DNA from: Zoroaster sp. YZ-2022
Lineage: Eukaryota > Echinodermata > Asteroidea > Forcipulatida > Zoroasteridae
Length of the DNA: 64,000 bases
Assembly: GCA_029582265.1 (NCBI GenBank)
Contig: CM055822.1
Location: forward strand, 43,274,733-43,338,732
Reading direction: 5' to 3'
The position numbers were made by a program, and so were the translations under genes. The first letter of the stretch is position 1. Each line of letters begins with the position of its first letter. Of the stretch, positions 1-10,708 are shown one piece after another. A model generated the notes under the pieces. That model searched no databases and was not told the origin of the DNA. It was given only the letters and a program-made list of their open reading frames with translations.

Positions 1-430
1 GCATCCCTACCGAGGCCTGCCGCTCCAAAATAGACAGTGGACCGTCACCGAGACCTGGCGGCACCGTCAGCGGGCTGCCACTCCAAGACAGACAGTGGAC
101 CACTAGCTGTAATCGGGCGGCATGCCTACCGAGGCCAGCCGCTCCAAAATAGACAGTTGACCGTCAGCGAGACCTAGCGGCTTACCGTCAGCGGGCTGCC
201 ACTCCAAGACAGACAGTGGACCACTAGCTGTAATCGGGCGGCATGCCTACCGAGGCCAGCCGCTCCAAAATAGACAGTTGACCGTCAGCGAGACCTAGCG
301 GCTTACCGTCAGCGGGCTGCCACTCCAAGACAGACAGTGGACCACTAGCTATAATCGGGCGGCATGCCTACCGAGGCCGGCCGCTCCAAAATAGACAGTG
401 GACCGTCAGCGAGACCTAGCGAACTATAAT
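1..430. repeat. GC-rich tandem repeat, about 121-bp unit
   Basis: About 3.5 head-to-tail copies of a roughly 121-bp unit begin near 1, 120, 241 and 362, each opening with GCATGCCTACCGAGGCC or a close variant. Each unit holds two related halves, both with an AGACAGT(G/T)GACC core, so the array probably grew from a 60-bp ancestor. It is truncated by the window edge. Copies differ by only a few substitutions, which suggests recent homogenisation. No coding potential was seen. The words CTACCG and GGACCG recur in the GC-rich block at 6040-6670. Confidence 0.9.
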
Positions 431-723
431 CAATGCGTGTTTTTACTGCAACACTATATCTAGATACCCCTATTTTTATCGGTAGTATTCCAATGGGCAT
501 GTTTTCTGTATTTTGGACGCAAAATTATTTTGCGAAAATGCTATAGGATGTAGGCCTACTTTGACAAATCAGCGCTTGGTATGAGGCTAGATATTCTAAC
601 CGAACCACTAATTCATAAAATAATACTCCGTTAAAATTTCATACTACTGATTCGAATTATCAATCCGAAGATTAATATTAATTATTTGACATGAATCAGG
701 CAGGAACCACACTTAAAGATATT

Positions 724-810
724 GGTGACGTCATGTCACCAAATCAGCCATTTTGATTGGACGAAAAGAAATACGTCACGCAGGTCACATTTTCCAACCG
801 CCATTTTTAA
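724..810 (+). promoter_or_regulatory. Promoter-like cluster: CRE, CCAAT and YY1-like sites
   Basis: A palindromic cAMP-response element TGACGTCA lies at 726-733. It is followed by GCCATTTT, an inverted CCAAT box (ATTGG, 756-760), a second CGTCA half-site near 774, and GCCATTTTT near 800. GCCATNTT is the YY1 core. A consensus splice donor (GAAG/GTATGT) follows at about 903, as expected of a first exon on the plus strand. The rest of 430-724 is AT-rich with nothing recognised. No transcript evidence is available, so this is inference from motif clustering. Confidence 0.3.
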
Positions 811-2920
811 CTACGATACGATGTCGTTTTCGTCCCAATGATCGTTGGAGAATCATTTCACAATTAATGGAAGGGGTCTTCATTACTTTGTTTCATTTGA
901 AGGTATGTAAACTTTCACATTTTATTTTCCTATGTTCGTTTTATAGTATACAGATAATGACTATACAAAACCATTTTAACGTTAACATAGTGTGTGCAGC
1001 AGGTCATGGTGTGTGGCCATGTAAATGTGTATGTGTGCAGTGTGGTTGATGCAACCCATTTGTCATTGTTCTGTACAATGGATGGAGGGGTCATCATGTC
1101 TTCATGATATGTGGACATGATTATATGTTCGCTGTTTTATTAACAAAACACACACACACACGTTACAGTACTACTAACGTTACTAGAGTAGTAGGAAACT
1201 TGGCTAGTAGTAGTACTAGTAGTACTCGGTGTCAGTATTTTGTGTCGGTCTTGTGACTTGTGTGGTGGTTGCTGTACTGGACTCTGGAGTCTGGCACTTT
1301 TCTTACTAAGCTAAAGTAGGCCTGAAACAATCACCCGGCCCCTTTACTGAGATAATGAAAATGTCACATCATGGAGGAAGGAAGAGGTCACATGCAGTAT
1401 TCTATTCTATAACGCATTTTTCTGAAGTTGCATAATTTTTTCTGAAGTTAAATCAATCTATCATCCTGATAATAACATGAGGGGTTGCTAACTTATGTGT
1501 GTTTTGTTAGCATGACCCATTATTCTTCATCCCTCTTTGAAAACATGTAATTTTGTTTATACACTGTACATGATATGTTTATATTTCAGATCAACGGTTG
1601 ATCATGCTTGCTATGACATCATGGTCAACCATCTACAATTTACACTACTTAAGGGTCAGGATGATGAACATCATGTAAGTTTTTCTGCACTCAAACAATT
1701 ATTTATTAATTTTTGATGAATCCATGCCCCCCCAAAAAAAGAGAAATGGAAAACATGAACATGGGCAGATTAAGTGTGAAAACTAATATTCCTTAAGGGT
1801 GTGTTTTGGTTTATATTTCAGGAACCGGATACCCGGCTACCCGTAAATAATTTGTAAAACACAAAATACTCCCGAATGTATAAAATAACCAATATGAACA
1901 CAAGTTTCTCTTGTTTAATTAGAGTCATAATAAATGTGGACTTATTGTAATACTTTTCCCGCCTCAATATTAAAATGACTTGAACACAAAAATGTTTACA
2001 AAAATTGAGACTTCCATTTGTGTGGCTAAAATATTTAAAATAGTCAATTTTTAAAAGTCATTCATTCGCTACTGAAAATATTTCTTATTCAATTATTTTA
2101 CTGTCCACAGATAGTCCAGACTGTGAGTTTGCAGTGAGGCAACCTTGTTCCTTCCATTTTCACCATCAGAGTTAAGGCGGGTGAAGGGCAAAAGGCAACT
2201 CTATCGTCATGCCACTACAGGATGCCACTACAGGATGCCACCAAGTCATTTATTGACCGGTAAGGATGTGACTGTTAATAACCTATTGCATTTCAAAGTG
2301 CATTTTGGGAATCTGGTGACAAATCCCGTAGCATGCAAATCATTTGAAGTACACAGGCGTAGGCCTAATGGTGCACCAAATTTGTAAAAGATGTGTTGTC
2401 ATTCAATTCCTAGCATGCATTGAGAAAGCTTAAAATGTTTATTGTTTCTTTTTACATTGAATAAGTGATTAATTAGCCATCATTTTGTAAGCCTTGTGAA
2501 TTCTTAGGCATGTATCATCACCATCTAAGCTGAGATTGTATTAGCAGAATCATAATTATGAATAACAATTTAGGAATTTCAATTTCTAGAAAAACTTCAA
2601 CATTATATACATCGGTATCGGAATATATTGAATATACATGTATCTTATTTAGTAAAATTGTACATGTTGTTGTATACAGCCCATCATATCGTAACTAGAC
2701 ACAAGTATTAAACCTTCACACTTTTAAAATAAATTGTCCACCCTTTTTACTCCAGATTGGAACCAGTGAACCCTTGTCATACAAATGTGTCACACAAACA
2801 GCCACTTGTGCTACTGCTACGAGGTGTGTCAGAGTCTGTATAACTTTGTAATCCAATGGCCAGGTGTGGAGGTTGATCTTTTCTTCAAAGGAGTTAACGT
2901 ATGTTTCAAATTAATTTATA

Positions 2921-3279
2921 AGTAAGACTAATTGAGGACGATCAGAGCATACTGATCGAAACGTCGAGTTGTACCTCCAGTTCTTTTCTGAACTAATTAC
3001 TACTCAATTGAGATTCCACATGGTGTCACCGCAATTACATTGCGAGAAGCATCGGTAAGCAATTGTTTTATTAAATGTATAACATGTAGAGTGTCAGTAA
3101 GTAAGACTAATTGCAGTGACACCATGTGGAATCTCAATTGAGTAGTAATTAGTTCTGAAAAGAACTGGGGGTACCCAGTTCTTTTCAGAACTAATTACTA
3201 CTCAATTGAGATTCCACATGGTGTCACCGCAATTAGTCTTACTTATCATCCTCACCATGCAAAGCTACAAGTTTTACCT
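2921..3279 (+). mobile_element. Penelope-like (PLE) terminal fragment with long hairpin
   Basis: A 359-bp segment is bounded by a 13-bp direct repeat AAATTAATTTATA (2908-2920 and 3280-3292), a convincing target-site duplication. Near its start is a degenerate hammerhead-like core: TTGAGGA, then stem CGATCAG/CTGATCG, then GAAAC (2932-2962). The second half (about 3099-3244) folds into a nearly perfect hairpin with arms of about 70 bp. A 5-prime-truncated copy lies in the opposite orientation at 16937-17189. Hammerhead motifs in terminal repeats are established for Penelope-like elements. Family assignment here rests only on the motif and structure, because no reverse transcriptase is present. 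Confidence 0.5.
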
Positions 3280-3645
3280 AAATTAATTTATATGGACCTA
3301 TCCTATCTGTGGCAGTCTGCACCTTCATGGGAATTGTTTTTTTCAGGACCTTAAGACACATCTAGGTTATTCAGTGTATTTTTTAACATGTTAGAACAAT
3401 GATAGTACTGAGGAATTGTTTTTTGACTGGATCCAAAAATCCCCACAAGTGTGTAGTTAATATCTGTTGGGTGATCTAGTAAAATGGATATTGCTGACTG
3501 TGAATCCCTGGGAGTTGGGCCATGTAAACATTAGTAAACATCCCCCAGTCTTCATTGCGTTCATATTTATTTTTATGCGAGCATTGGGATAGTTCAACCT
3601 AAGTACTGACCATCAATTCCATAAACACAAATTGGTGTAAAGATA

Positions 3646-3832
3646 TTAAAGGGACAGTATTGTCACGATCAGAGCAGACTTTCTACAGTGTCTGAAAATT
3701 ACTGGCTCATTTATGCATCAGCAACGCGAATATGACCTTATCATGTGAGTATTATTTTCAGTTACTGAGTTAATCTAGAACTTGAACTCTGATTCCATGT
3801 CCTGTTGATCGTGACGATATTGCCACCTTTAA
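3646..3832. mobile_element. Foldback MITE, TTAAAGGG (Kolobok/T2-like) family, copy 1
   Basis: The element starts TTAAAGGGACAGTATTGTCA and ends in the inverse, GTGACGATATTGCC and CTTTAA. The whole of it is roughly self-complementary. TTAA at both ends plus an AGGG terminus matches the TTAAAGGRR signature known for T2/Kolobok MITEs. Nine more copies occur in this window. Confidence 0.7.
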
Positions 3833-4129
3833 ACAATAACTTTAAAATGACTATTTATGAACATGTATTTTAAACAGTTAAAGAGAAATAAATACATATA
3901 ACAATCGGAAGATCATTTCATTATTTATTGTTTCTTTTCATTTTACAGTTATCCTTTCAAATTACATTGTGTTGTCTCCTAGGCCGTCCTAACAAGGTAA
4001 GCATGTGTTCCTTATAAAAAGATGCACTTATTTATGGCAATTTACTATAGAAATTAACAGTTTCAGCTGAATGTTACATAAAAAACAAGAAATTTGTTTT
4101 ATTTGATTGTTTGCCATAGATAAGGCTTC

Positions 4130-4440
4130 TTAACCCTCCTATAGGTTTAACACTCAAAGACACTCAAAATTTGTATCTCTCTTAACCCATTGACTTTGTG
4201 CAGTGCACTCAAATACATGCAAGCATGACATGTGGCTGTGATAGAGGTCAAACCCAAAGACACTCAAAATTTGTGCAGTGCACAAAGGTCAAACCAAAAC
4301 CACTTGACAGTACATACACAGCTCTGTGTGACTCTGTGGTTTGACCTACCAATTGGAAATACAACCAAAAATACTCAAGTGAGTGTCTGTGAGTGCCGTG
4401 CTGACTGGGCCAAATTTCAGCATGGGCATAGGAGGGTTAA
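4130..4440. mobile_element. piggyBac-like MITE with TTAA target sites
   Basis: TTAA at 4130-4133 and 4437-4440 flanks a 303-bp element whose ends are perfect 9-bp inverted repeats, CCCTCCTAT and ATAGGAGGG. TTAA targeting with CCC-starting termini is typical of piggyBac. The interior has a repeated AGACACTCAAAATTTGT word and no transposase, so it would be non-autonomous. Kolobok also targets TTAA but usually has AGGG termini. Confidence 0.6.
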
Positions 4441-4475
4441 CACATGGAAGACATGCTTATCTCATTAGATTCGAA

Positions 4476-4700
4476 TCCGGGTCAACATTAATCTGACCCG
4501 TTAGTCCGGGTTGGATATGACCCGATCTTTCCGGGTCATTCTGACCCGTAAAGTTGGGTCAGATTATTTGACCTGCTTTCCGGGTCAAATAATCTGACCC
4601 AACTTTCGGGTCATCCTGACCCAGAAAGTGTCGGGTCATATCCAACTCGAGTATGGGTCAGATTTGACCCATTCTAACAAATCTGACCCGAGTTTTAGAG
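4476..4700. repeat. Palindromic repeat built of GGGTCA/TGACCC half-sites
   Basis: About 14 copies of GGGTCA or its complement are packed into roughly 220 bp, arranged as nested inverted repeats. The largest arms (GTTGGGTCAGATTATTTGAC and its inverse) meet near 4580. This is probably a foldback MITE. GGGTCA also fits the nuclear-receptor half-site RGGTCA. 4700-5790 is AT-rich unique sequence in which I recognise nothing. Confidence 0.65.
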
Positions 4701-5789
4701 TGTAGAATGTATTTACCAAAATATAATTTCATTTACATTCCTTGACCCTTGAGGGTTGTTTAAAAGAAAAAGCAAGGTAATCTTCCTGGTGCAAGTCTTA
4801 CATAAATTAGCAATTACGCATATAACATGGACAGGTCTTTGTTAGGAATGTTAACTCTAATTTACAAACAAATAATTGCCAATGTACTTGTTGGATCTTG
4901 CCATGTTCGATTTTGCTGCTGCCTACTGTAATGTTTTGTTTTTTTAAACAAATTATAACAGTTGGGTGAAGATCACCCATAAAATGTATTATGGTCTGTT
5001 TTATGAGAAAATGTTGCAGGTATCCGTGCTCAAGCTCTTAATAATTGCCCTGAAAATGTTTCTAATTGTATTACGCACTGCATGATTTTATTATTCATTT
5101 TATTACTATGCAATTATGTATTCTTTTATAAAGTGTTTTGTCAGTGCAATAATGTTATATCTCCTAAAATAACATTCAAATTACGCTTTAAACAGCCGGG
5201 ATGTACATCATAAAAATACTAAGCGCTGAGAGACAACGCTGCTGTAAAATCGCAGTACGACGCTTTTCACTGAGGACAACTTACTTAGGGCTTATTCAAT
5301 AAAAGTACAAAAATGTACACATCCATGTATTTTGCAACATCTGAACATGGAGGAAACAAACTTAACAATTGTGACTGGTTTATATAATGTGGTGCTGATG
5401 TAAGCGTCATATAAAAGTGGTGCTTTAGAAACATGATTACAGTTGTGGGTAATTTCATTGCAGCCTAATGTTTAAGGTAACATTATGTTCTTTACTTTGA
5501 TTTAGTAATTTCGTAATGTTTAAGTCATTTTTTCGTTTTGTTGCCTCATTAAATAAATGCTGTCCCAGTCATTCACAGTGAACAAATCAGTGGTGTGTCC
5601 TCAGTTTAATAAGTAAATATATTTATTTATATTATTTTAACACATGCAAGTCAATGGCGCGACCGCCGCCCCAGCAGACTGCTAACCTAGGGTTGGTCCT
5701 TATGCACCCGTCCGTCACGATCTGCGACTTTTTATGGCCTTCCTTCATCAGCCCAGCATGCTTAACTCAGCTCAAGCATGGAGGCAAGG

Positions 5790-6014
5790 GGATCAGACTG
5801 TTCCTCAGCCTTATAGTTCCTCAGTCTATGTTCCTCAAAATAGACCTTTATAGTTCTATGTTCCTCATCCAGTCTTAACACTCCATGAGGGAACATAGGG
5901 TTGAGGGAACATAGGGTTGAGGGAACATAGGGCCTAATTTGGATTTTAAAAAAATGTTAGGCATTGAGGGAACATAGGGCTGAGGGAACATAGGGCTGAG
6001 GGAACATAGGCATG
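5790..6014. repeat. Short tandem/inverted repeat, GAGGGAACATAGGG units
   Basis: Five copies of a unit of about 17 bp, GAGGGAACATAGGGCTG or GAGGGAACATAGGGTTG, lie at 5887-6012 on both sides of a short AT-rich spacer. Just upstream the complement (CTATGTTCCTCA) is repeated three or four times, so the region can fold back on itself. No gene is seen here. Confidence 0.7.
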
Positions 6015-6039
6015 ACCCCGAGGCAAGAACGTCAGGCAG

Positions 6040-6670
6040 CCATTCTATATACTGCATGTTGCCCGCCACCGGTTGATCGCCGGCAAAACGGCTGCCTGCT
6101 CGTTGTTGGCCCACCATCGGTCCACCGTCGATAAAAAAAATCGATTTCGGCTTACTGTTAGGCCGATGGTAGGCCAACGGCGGACCGCCAAAGGTTCCTA
6201 CCAGCGGACCGAAACTTAAAGTTCGCCGCTCGCCAGTGGACCACCATCGGCAGCCGACAGAGGGACGATGGTAGGCCAACAACGGACCGCCAGAAGGCTT
6301 CTAGCGGACCGCTATCAAATACGTTGCCCGCCGCCAGTGGACCACCATCGGCAGCCGACAGAGGGACGATGGTAGGCCAACAACGGACCGCTGCGCTTTT
6401 CTAGTGGACCGCTAGCAAAACGCGTTGCCCGCTCACTGGTGGTCCGCCACCGCAGCCAGGAGGGCGATGGTTAACGGCGGACCGCTTGTCGAAATGTGAC
6501 ATTGTTTCGACAATGGTCCACCATTGGTCCGACAGCGATCTCTGTCGGCCAAGCCCAGCGGGCCACCAGCGAAAGCGGACGCGCAGGGCCGGGCGTCCGC
6601 CGGTTGCAGCCAACGCGCCCGCTGGCGGTGCCTACCGTGGGCCGCTGACGGACCGATCGCGGGTTGCTAG
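6040..6670. repeat. GC-rich complex repeat block
   Basis: This sharply GC-rich block in AT-rich surroundings contains a direct repeat of about 100 bp (CCAGTGGACCACCATCGGCA, near 6233 and 6335) and inverted copies of the word CCGATGGTAGGCCAAC. ORFs on both strands here result from high GC and repeats. GGACCG/CTACCG words are shared with the array at 1-430, so both may belong to one repeat family. Confidence 0.6.
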
Positions 6671-6896
6671 CTGGGTATGTGTCCCCATGTATTGAATCAA
6701 GATATTATATATTAAACAACCATCCTGTGATAGTTTCAGCTCAAAGCAGAGTCTAAGTCATGAGTAAAGTATAAAAAAAAACATTCACTATTTTTGTAGA
6801 AAACACTTGGAGCAGAAAGTGACCAAGCAACTTTTGAATGTGCATATTTTGTTGTGTTTTCTCTGAAATCAGAGCTCTTCATACTGAACAATTATT

Positions 6897-7414
<518 letters not shown>

Positions 7415-7424
7415 CCAACTTCAC

Positions 7425-7960
7425 ATCAAGTTAGCTTTTGGATAATAATTCAATCATTTTGTAATCAGGTCATTACCAATGTTTTACCCTTCCCTGCTTT
7501 AAACCAGTTGGTCTACCGTCTAATCTTATCCACTGTATCACTGTAAAAACATATGAACAAATGTTAGCTTACCCTACAGTGGTTTTACCTTGTTTTATTG
7601 AAGTCACTTTAAGACAGTTGAACACAAAATGAAGTCAATTTTTCTTGTTGAAGACAGAGCAAATGTTGCTACATGTAACGTTAGGGCGGATCCCAAACAA
7701 AATGTCGCTTGACAAACACAGTTTCAATTGTTATAGCTCAGTACACCTATACAGTCATGTGGCAAGGTCATAGGTTTGCCTGCTACACAGTGAATGCAGT
7801 GTACATTTATGTGTATTATTGGCTCAGTGATGTACATTGAACTTTATTGTCAAAGTTCAGCTGTGTTGAGTAATGGTATTGTATATCATATTGGATAGAT
7901 TATTTCATATCAACAATGTTGATGTTGATTAATCTTGGGATCATTTGTCATCCAAGACCA
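7425..7960. repeat. Partial duplicate of the 26.9-28.7 kb segment
   Basis: 7425-7500 matches about 28668-28740, and 7545-7900 matches 26945-27300 (shared words TGTTAGCTTAC, AACGTTAGGGCGGATCCCAAA). Both run in the same direction, so this is a rearranged partial copy of the duplicated unit next to the SINE. 7960-8400 has no recognised feature. Confidence 0.7.
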
Positions 7961-8405
7961 TTTTGTCTAATTATGGATCATCCTGATTAAAGTTATATCC
8001 ACTGAATTTATTTCAGGGAAGATTAATACCATCATCAGTTTTACAGGAAAATTTGAGCATTTGGGTATTTTTCAATTATCAATCCTATGTCTTATCTAGT
8101 AACAGCAAGGTCTATTCACTAGTAATCAACTACAGTCTTAATTATGACTGAATCAGGTTTGTAATTAAGAACCCAAACCTATTGACCTATTGCTGTTGAA
8201 GACTTATCTATGTCTCTAAGAATTGTTAATTCTCTTCCCAAAGACCTTAGACATGAGCTTATAGACATGAGCTTAGACATGAGCTCAGTGTTAATTTATC
8301 CAAAAAACACTTTTGTAAATCATCTTAAAGAGTTTACCTAAATAAGTATCAAGAGTTTCTTTGTACTAATTTAAACTGCTACACATGTTCCTAAGCAGCA
8401 GGGCA

Positions 8406-8528
8406 TTAAAGGGACAATATCATCACGATCAACAGGGCATGGAATCAGAGTGCTAGTTTTAGATTAACTCATTGACTGAAAATAATACCCCACATGATAA
8501 AGTCATATTACTGTTGCTGCCCCTTTAA
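8406..8528. mobile_element. Foldback MITE, TTAAAGGG family, copy 2 (internally deleted)
   Basis: It begins TTAAAGGGACAATATCATCA and ends CCCCTTTAA. It is shorter than its relatives because most of the second arm is missing. Confidence 0.65.
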
Positions 8529-8589
8529 AATTTATTTATTTATATAAACATGTTTTTGTGGGGAGGAGTTAAAAAAAAATTTAAAAAAG

Positions 8590-9765
8590 AAGAAAAAAAG
8601 GCTGTTTATTTAAGTACACTTATATTGCTGGCTATAACCTTCTCCTAACCCTTATTATTTTCTTTAATAACCCTTTTTAATAATTTCTATTTATTTTTCT
8701 TGTTTCATTTTTATTTGACATTAATCCACTTTTACATAGATCCACAAAACAAAATATTATCATTTTCATCATAATTTTTTTTATATTTTTTTTTTATTTA
8801 TTTTTTTATATATATATATATATTTTTTTAGTTAAAAAAATTAAACCTTCACACAACCCTTTGCAAATGCAATATACGATTTTTATTTTTATTTTAAATA
8901 GCTTTGTATTACTATTACACTAATTACCTTCAGATGTGATGGATGTGTTTTTTTACTTCATGAGTTTTGATACATTGTTGCATCATATTTCTACATCCTA
9001 CTGTTATCCTTTGTTCCTGTTTATCATCATATTTCTACTGACTTTGTTTATTCATCTTACGGTAAGCTCATATTTATAACCCGAATTTTATTATGTGTAA
9101 ACAATTTTTTTTTGTTATCTCCTTCTAATAGGTCTACCTTGCAGTATTTTTGACGTTATTAAACTATTATTAATTTTACTGCATTCCGTCAACATAAAGT
9201 ATTTTGTGAAAAAATGTTTTTGTTTTTTTTCAATTTTCAGATACATCAACGTTAATTATTAGACCCTCCTAGTTCCTCCTCCAATTTTTCTTTTTTCTTC
9301 ACATAATAGGTGAGATTTCCTATTTTTAATTTTTTTAAATGTTTTTAGGCCTATATATAATTTCCCCTACTATTCTTCAAAAAGAGTACTTAACAGGCAG
9401 GTCGTGCAGTCTCATGAGACGAAACCTGCCGTAAGCCTTATAGCATACTGCACCTGACGAGTCATGTTTTTTTTTAAATTTTTTTTTTTAAATAAAATAA
9501 AATAAAAATGCTGTTTAAGAACTCTTATATTGCCGGCTATAACCTTCTCCTAACCCTTATTATTTTCTTTAATAACCCTTTTTAATAATTTCTATTTATT
9601 TTTTTTCATTTTTATTTGACATTAATCCACTTTTACATAGATCCACAAAACAAAATATCATTTTCATCATAATTTTTTTTTTTTATATATATATATATAT
9701 TTTTTTATATATTTTGTATTATTTTTATTTAAAAAAATTAAACCTTAGAACACACAACCCTTTTA
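8590..9765. repeat. Direct repeat of about 250 bp in very AT-rich DNA
   Basis: About 8605-8770 and 9515-9670 are near-identical in the same orientation (GGCTATAACCTTCTCCTAAC through ATCCACAAAACAAAATAT), followed in each by (TA)n and poly-T tracts. A third link is the words TTTTTGTGGGGAGGAGTT at about 8552 and 10070. The spacer carries the hammerhead-like motif at 9396-9463. No gene was recognised. Confidence 0.8.
9396..9463 (+). ncRNA. Hammerhead-ribozyme-like motif (order permuted)
   Basis: All hammerhead parts are present within 68 bp: GGCAGG-UC (stem III strand and GUC cleavage triplet, 9396-9403), GUGCAG (stem I, 9404-9409), hairpin GUCUCAUGAGAC then GAAA then CCUGCC (9409-9430), CUGCAC (stem I partner, 9448-9453), and CUGACGA-GUC (invariant CUGANGA core, 9454-9463). 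The GAAA/stem III block sits before the CUGANGA core rather than after it, as expected if two tandem monomers were fused by a deletion. The present copy is probably not self-cleaving as a single unit. Confidence 0.4.
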
Positions 9766-10111
9766 CCTTCTTAGTCTGATTTTACAACTTATAATAATAA
9801 ATCATACAACACATCTAACATTCAATATTCGTATCCACAACCCACTATTTTTTTGGTATAATTTTTCTTCCTTTCGTGCCGAGTTTGACAAAGTCTGAAT
9901 CTGTATAATCAGTCGTCACTCTCATTCTATGCACTTTTAATCCATTTGTCCACGGTGATAGAATTAACGTTTTGCATATCGTGAGATATGTTTAGGGCTA
10001 AATAAACCTTATGTTTATGTATAATCAAAACAATATACTATTATAATTTATGTATTTATATAAACAAAATGTTTTTGTGGGGAGGAGTTATAATTTATGA
10101 CATGGTCTAGT

Positions 10112-10318
10112 TTAACCAGTTCGCGTAGGGAATAAAAAGTTTTCTGGCCCTGGGTTTCTTTTTCCACAGCGTGGCCACGTCTTCCGAATGTCACCGTACA
10201 TTGGCTCAACCGAGCATGCATACAAATATTCCAGAGTTTTATGCCGTGTTTAGATGCTCTCCGATCCATGTGCAAAAGAAATTGTATATACACACGGCCT
10301 CCGATGCGATCTGGTTAA
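10112..10318. mobile_element. 199-bp TTAA-flanked MITE related to the 43.7-52.2 kb element
   Basis: TTAA at 10112-10115 and 10315-10318 flanks a 199-bp element with inverted termini CCAGTTCGC and GCGATCTGG. Its right end, read inward (CCAGATCGCATCGGAGGCCG), closely matches the left end of the 8.5-kb element at 43690. The subterminal word GTGTTTAGA(T/C)GC is also shared. It looks like an internal-deletion derivative of that element. Confidence 0.6.
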
Positions 10319-10507
10319 TATGCTCTCTGTGCTGAGAATATACTATTATAATCTCTGTGCTGGAGAATATACTATTATAATTTCATGTATGATTTATTTA
10401 TTGTGTAATCAACACCATGCGTTGAATTTTGAATCCAATTCTCATGCTTTCAGTTAGATATTTATATTTTTAATATTGATACAGTAATGTTAAATTTTCA
10501 TGTTTTG

Positions 10508-10708
10508 AGTTCAGAGCAGATTTTAAACAGGGCATGGAATCGGTGTCCTAGTTTAAGATGACCACAGTGACTGAAAATTACTGGCTCATTTATGCAGCAG
10601 CGAGGGTATTATGACCTTATATGGGGTATTATTTTCAGTCACAGAGTTAATCTAAAACTAGCACTCTGATTCCATGCCCTGTTGATTGTGACGATACTGC
10701 CCCTTTAA
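10508..10708. mobile_element. Foldback MITE, TTAAAGGG family, copy 3
   Basis: The right end, GATACTGCCCCTTTAA, is intact. The left end is degenerate (AGAGCAGATTTTAAACAGGG). The CAGGGCATGGAATC and GATTCCATGCCCTG arms are clear. It is orthologous to the copy at 29107-29308. Confidence 0.65.

Larger units (their letters stand above)
860..3996 (+). other. Possible exons of an unidentified plus-strand gene
   Basis: Several segments have a good acceptor and donor around an open frame. 1590-1674 (85 bp, TTTCAG/ and /GTAAGT) is open for 28 codons in one frame. 2756-2898 follows a pyrimidine-rich CCAG and ends GTTAAC/GTATGT, with an open frame over its 3-prime two thirds. 3949-3996 (48 bp, TTTTACAG/ and /GTAAGC) is open in phase 0. 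A donor at about 903 could end a first exon. The reading phases do not join cleanly, and a frame read through from the ATG at 867 stops soon after 1590. No domain was recognised, and some of this may be transposon sequence. Confidence 0.2.

Noticed and set aside
5875..6700. ORFs of 69-135 codons on both strands at 5.9-6.7 kb
   Set aside because: They arise from GC-rich complex repeats and short tandem units; no conserved motif.
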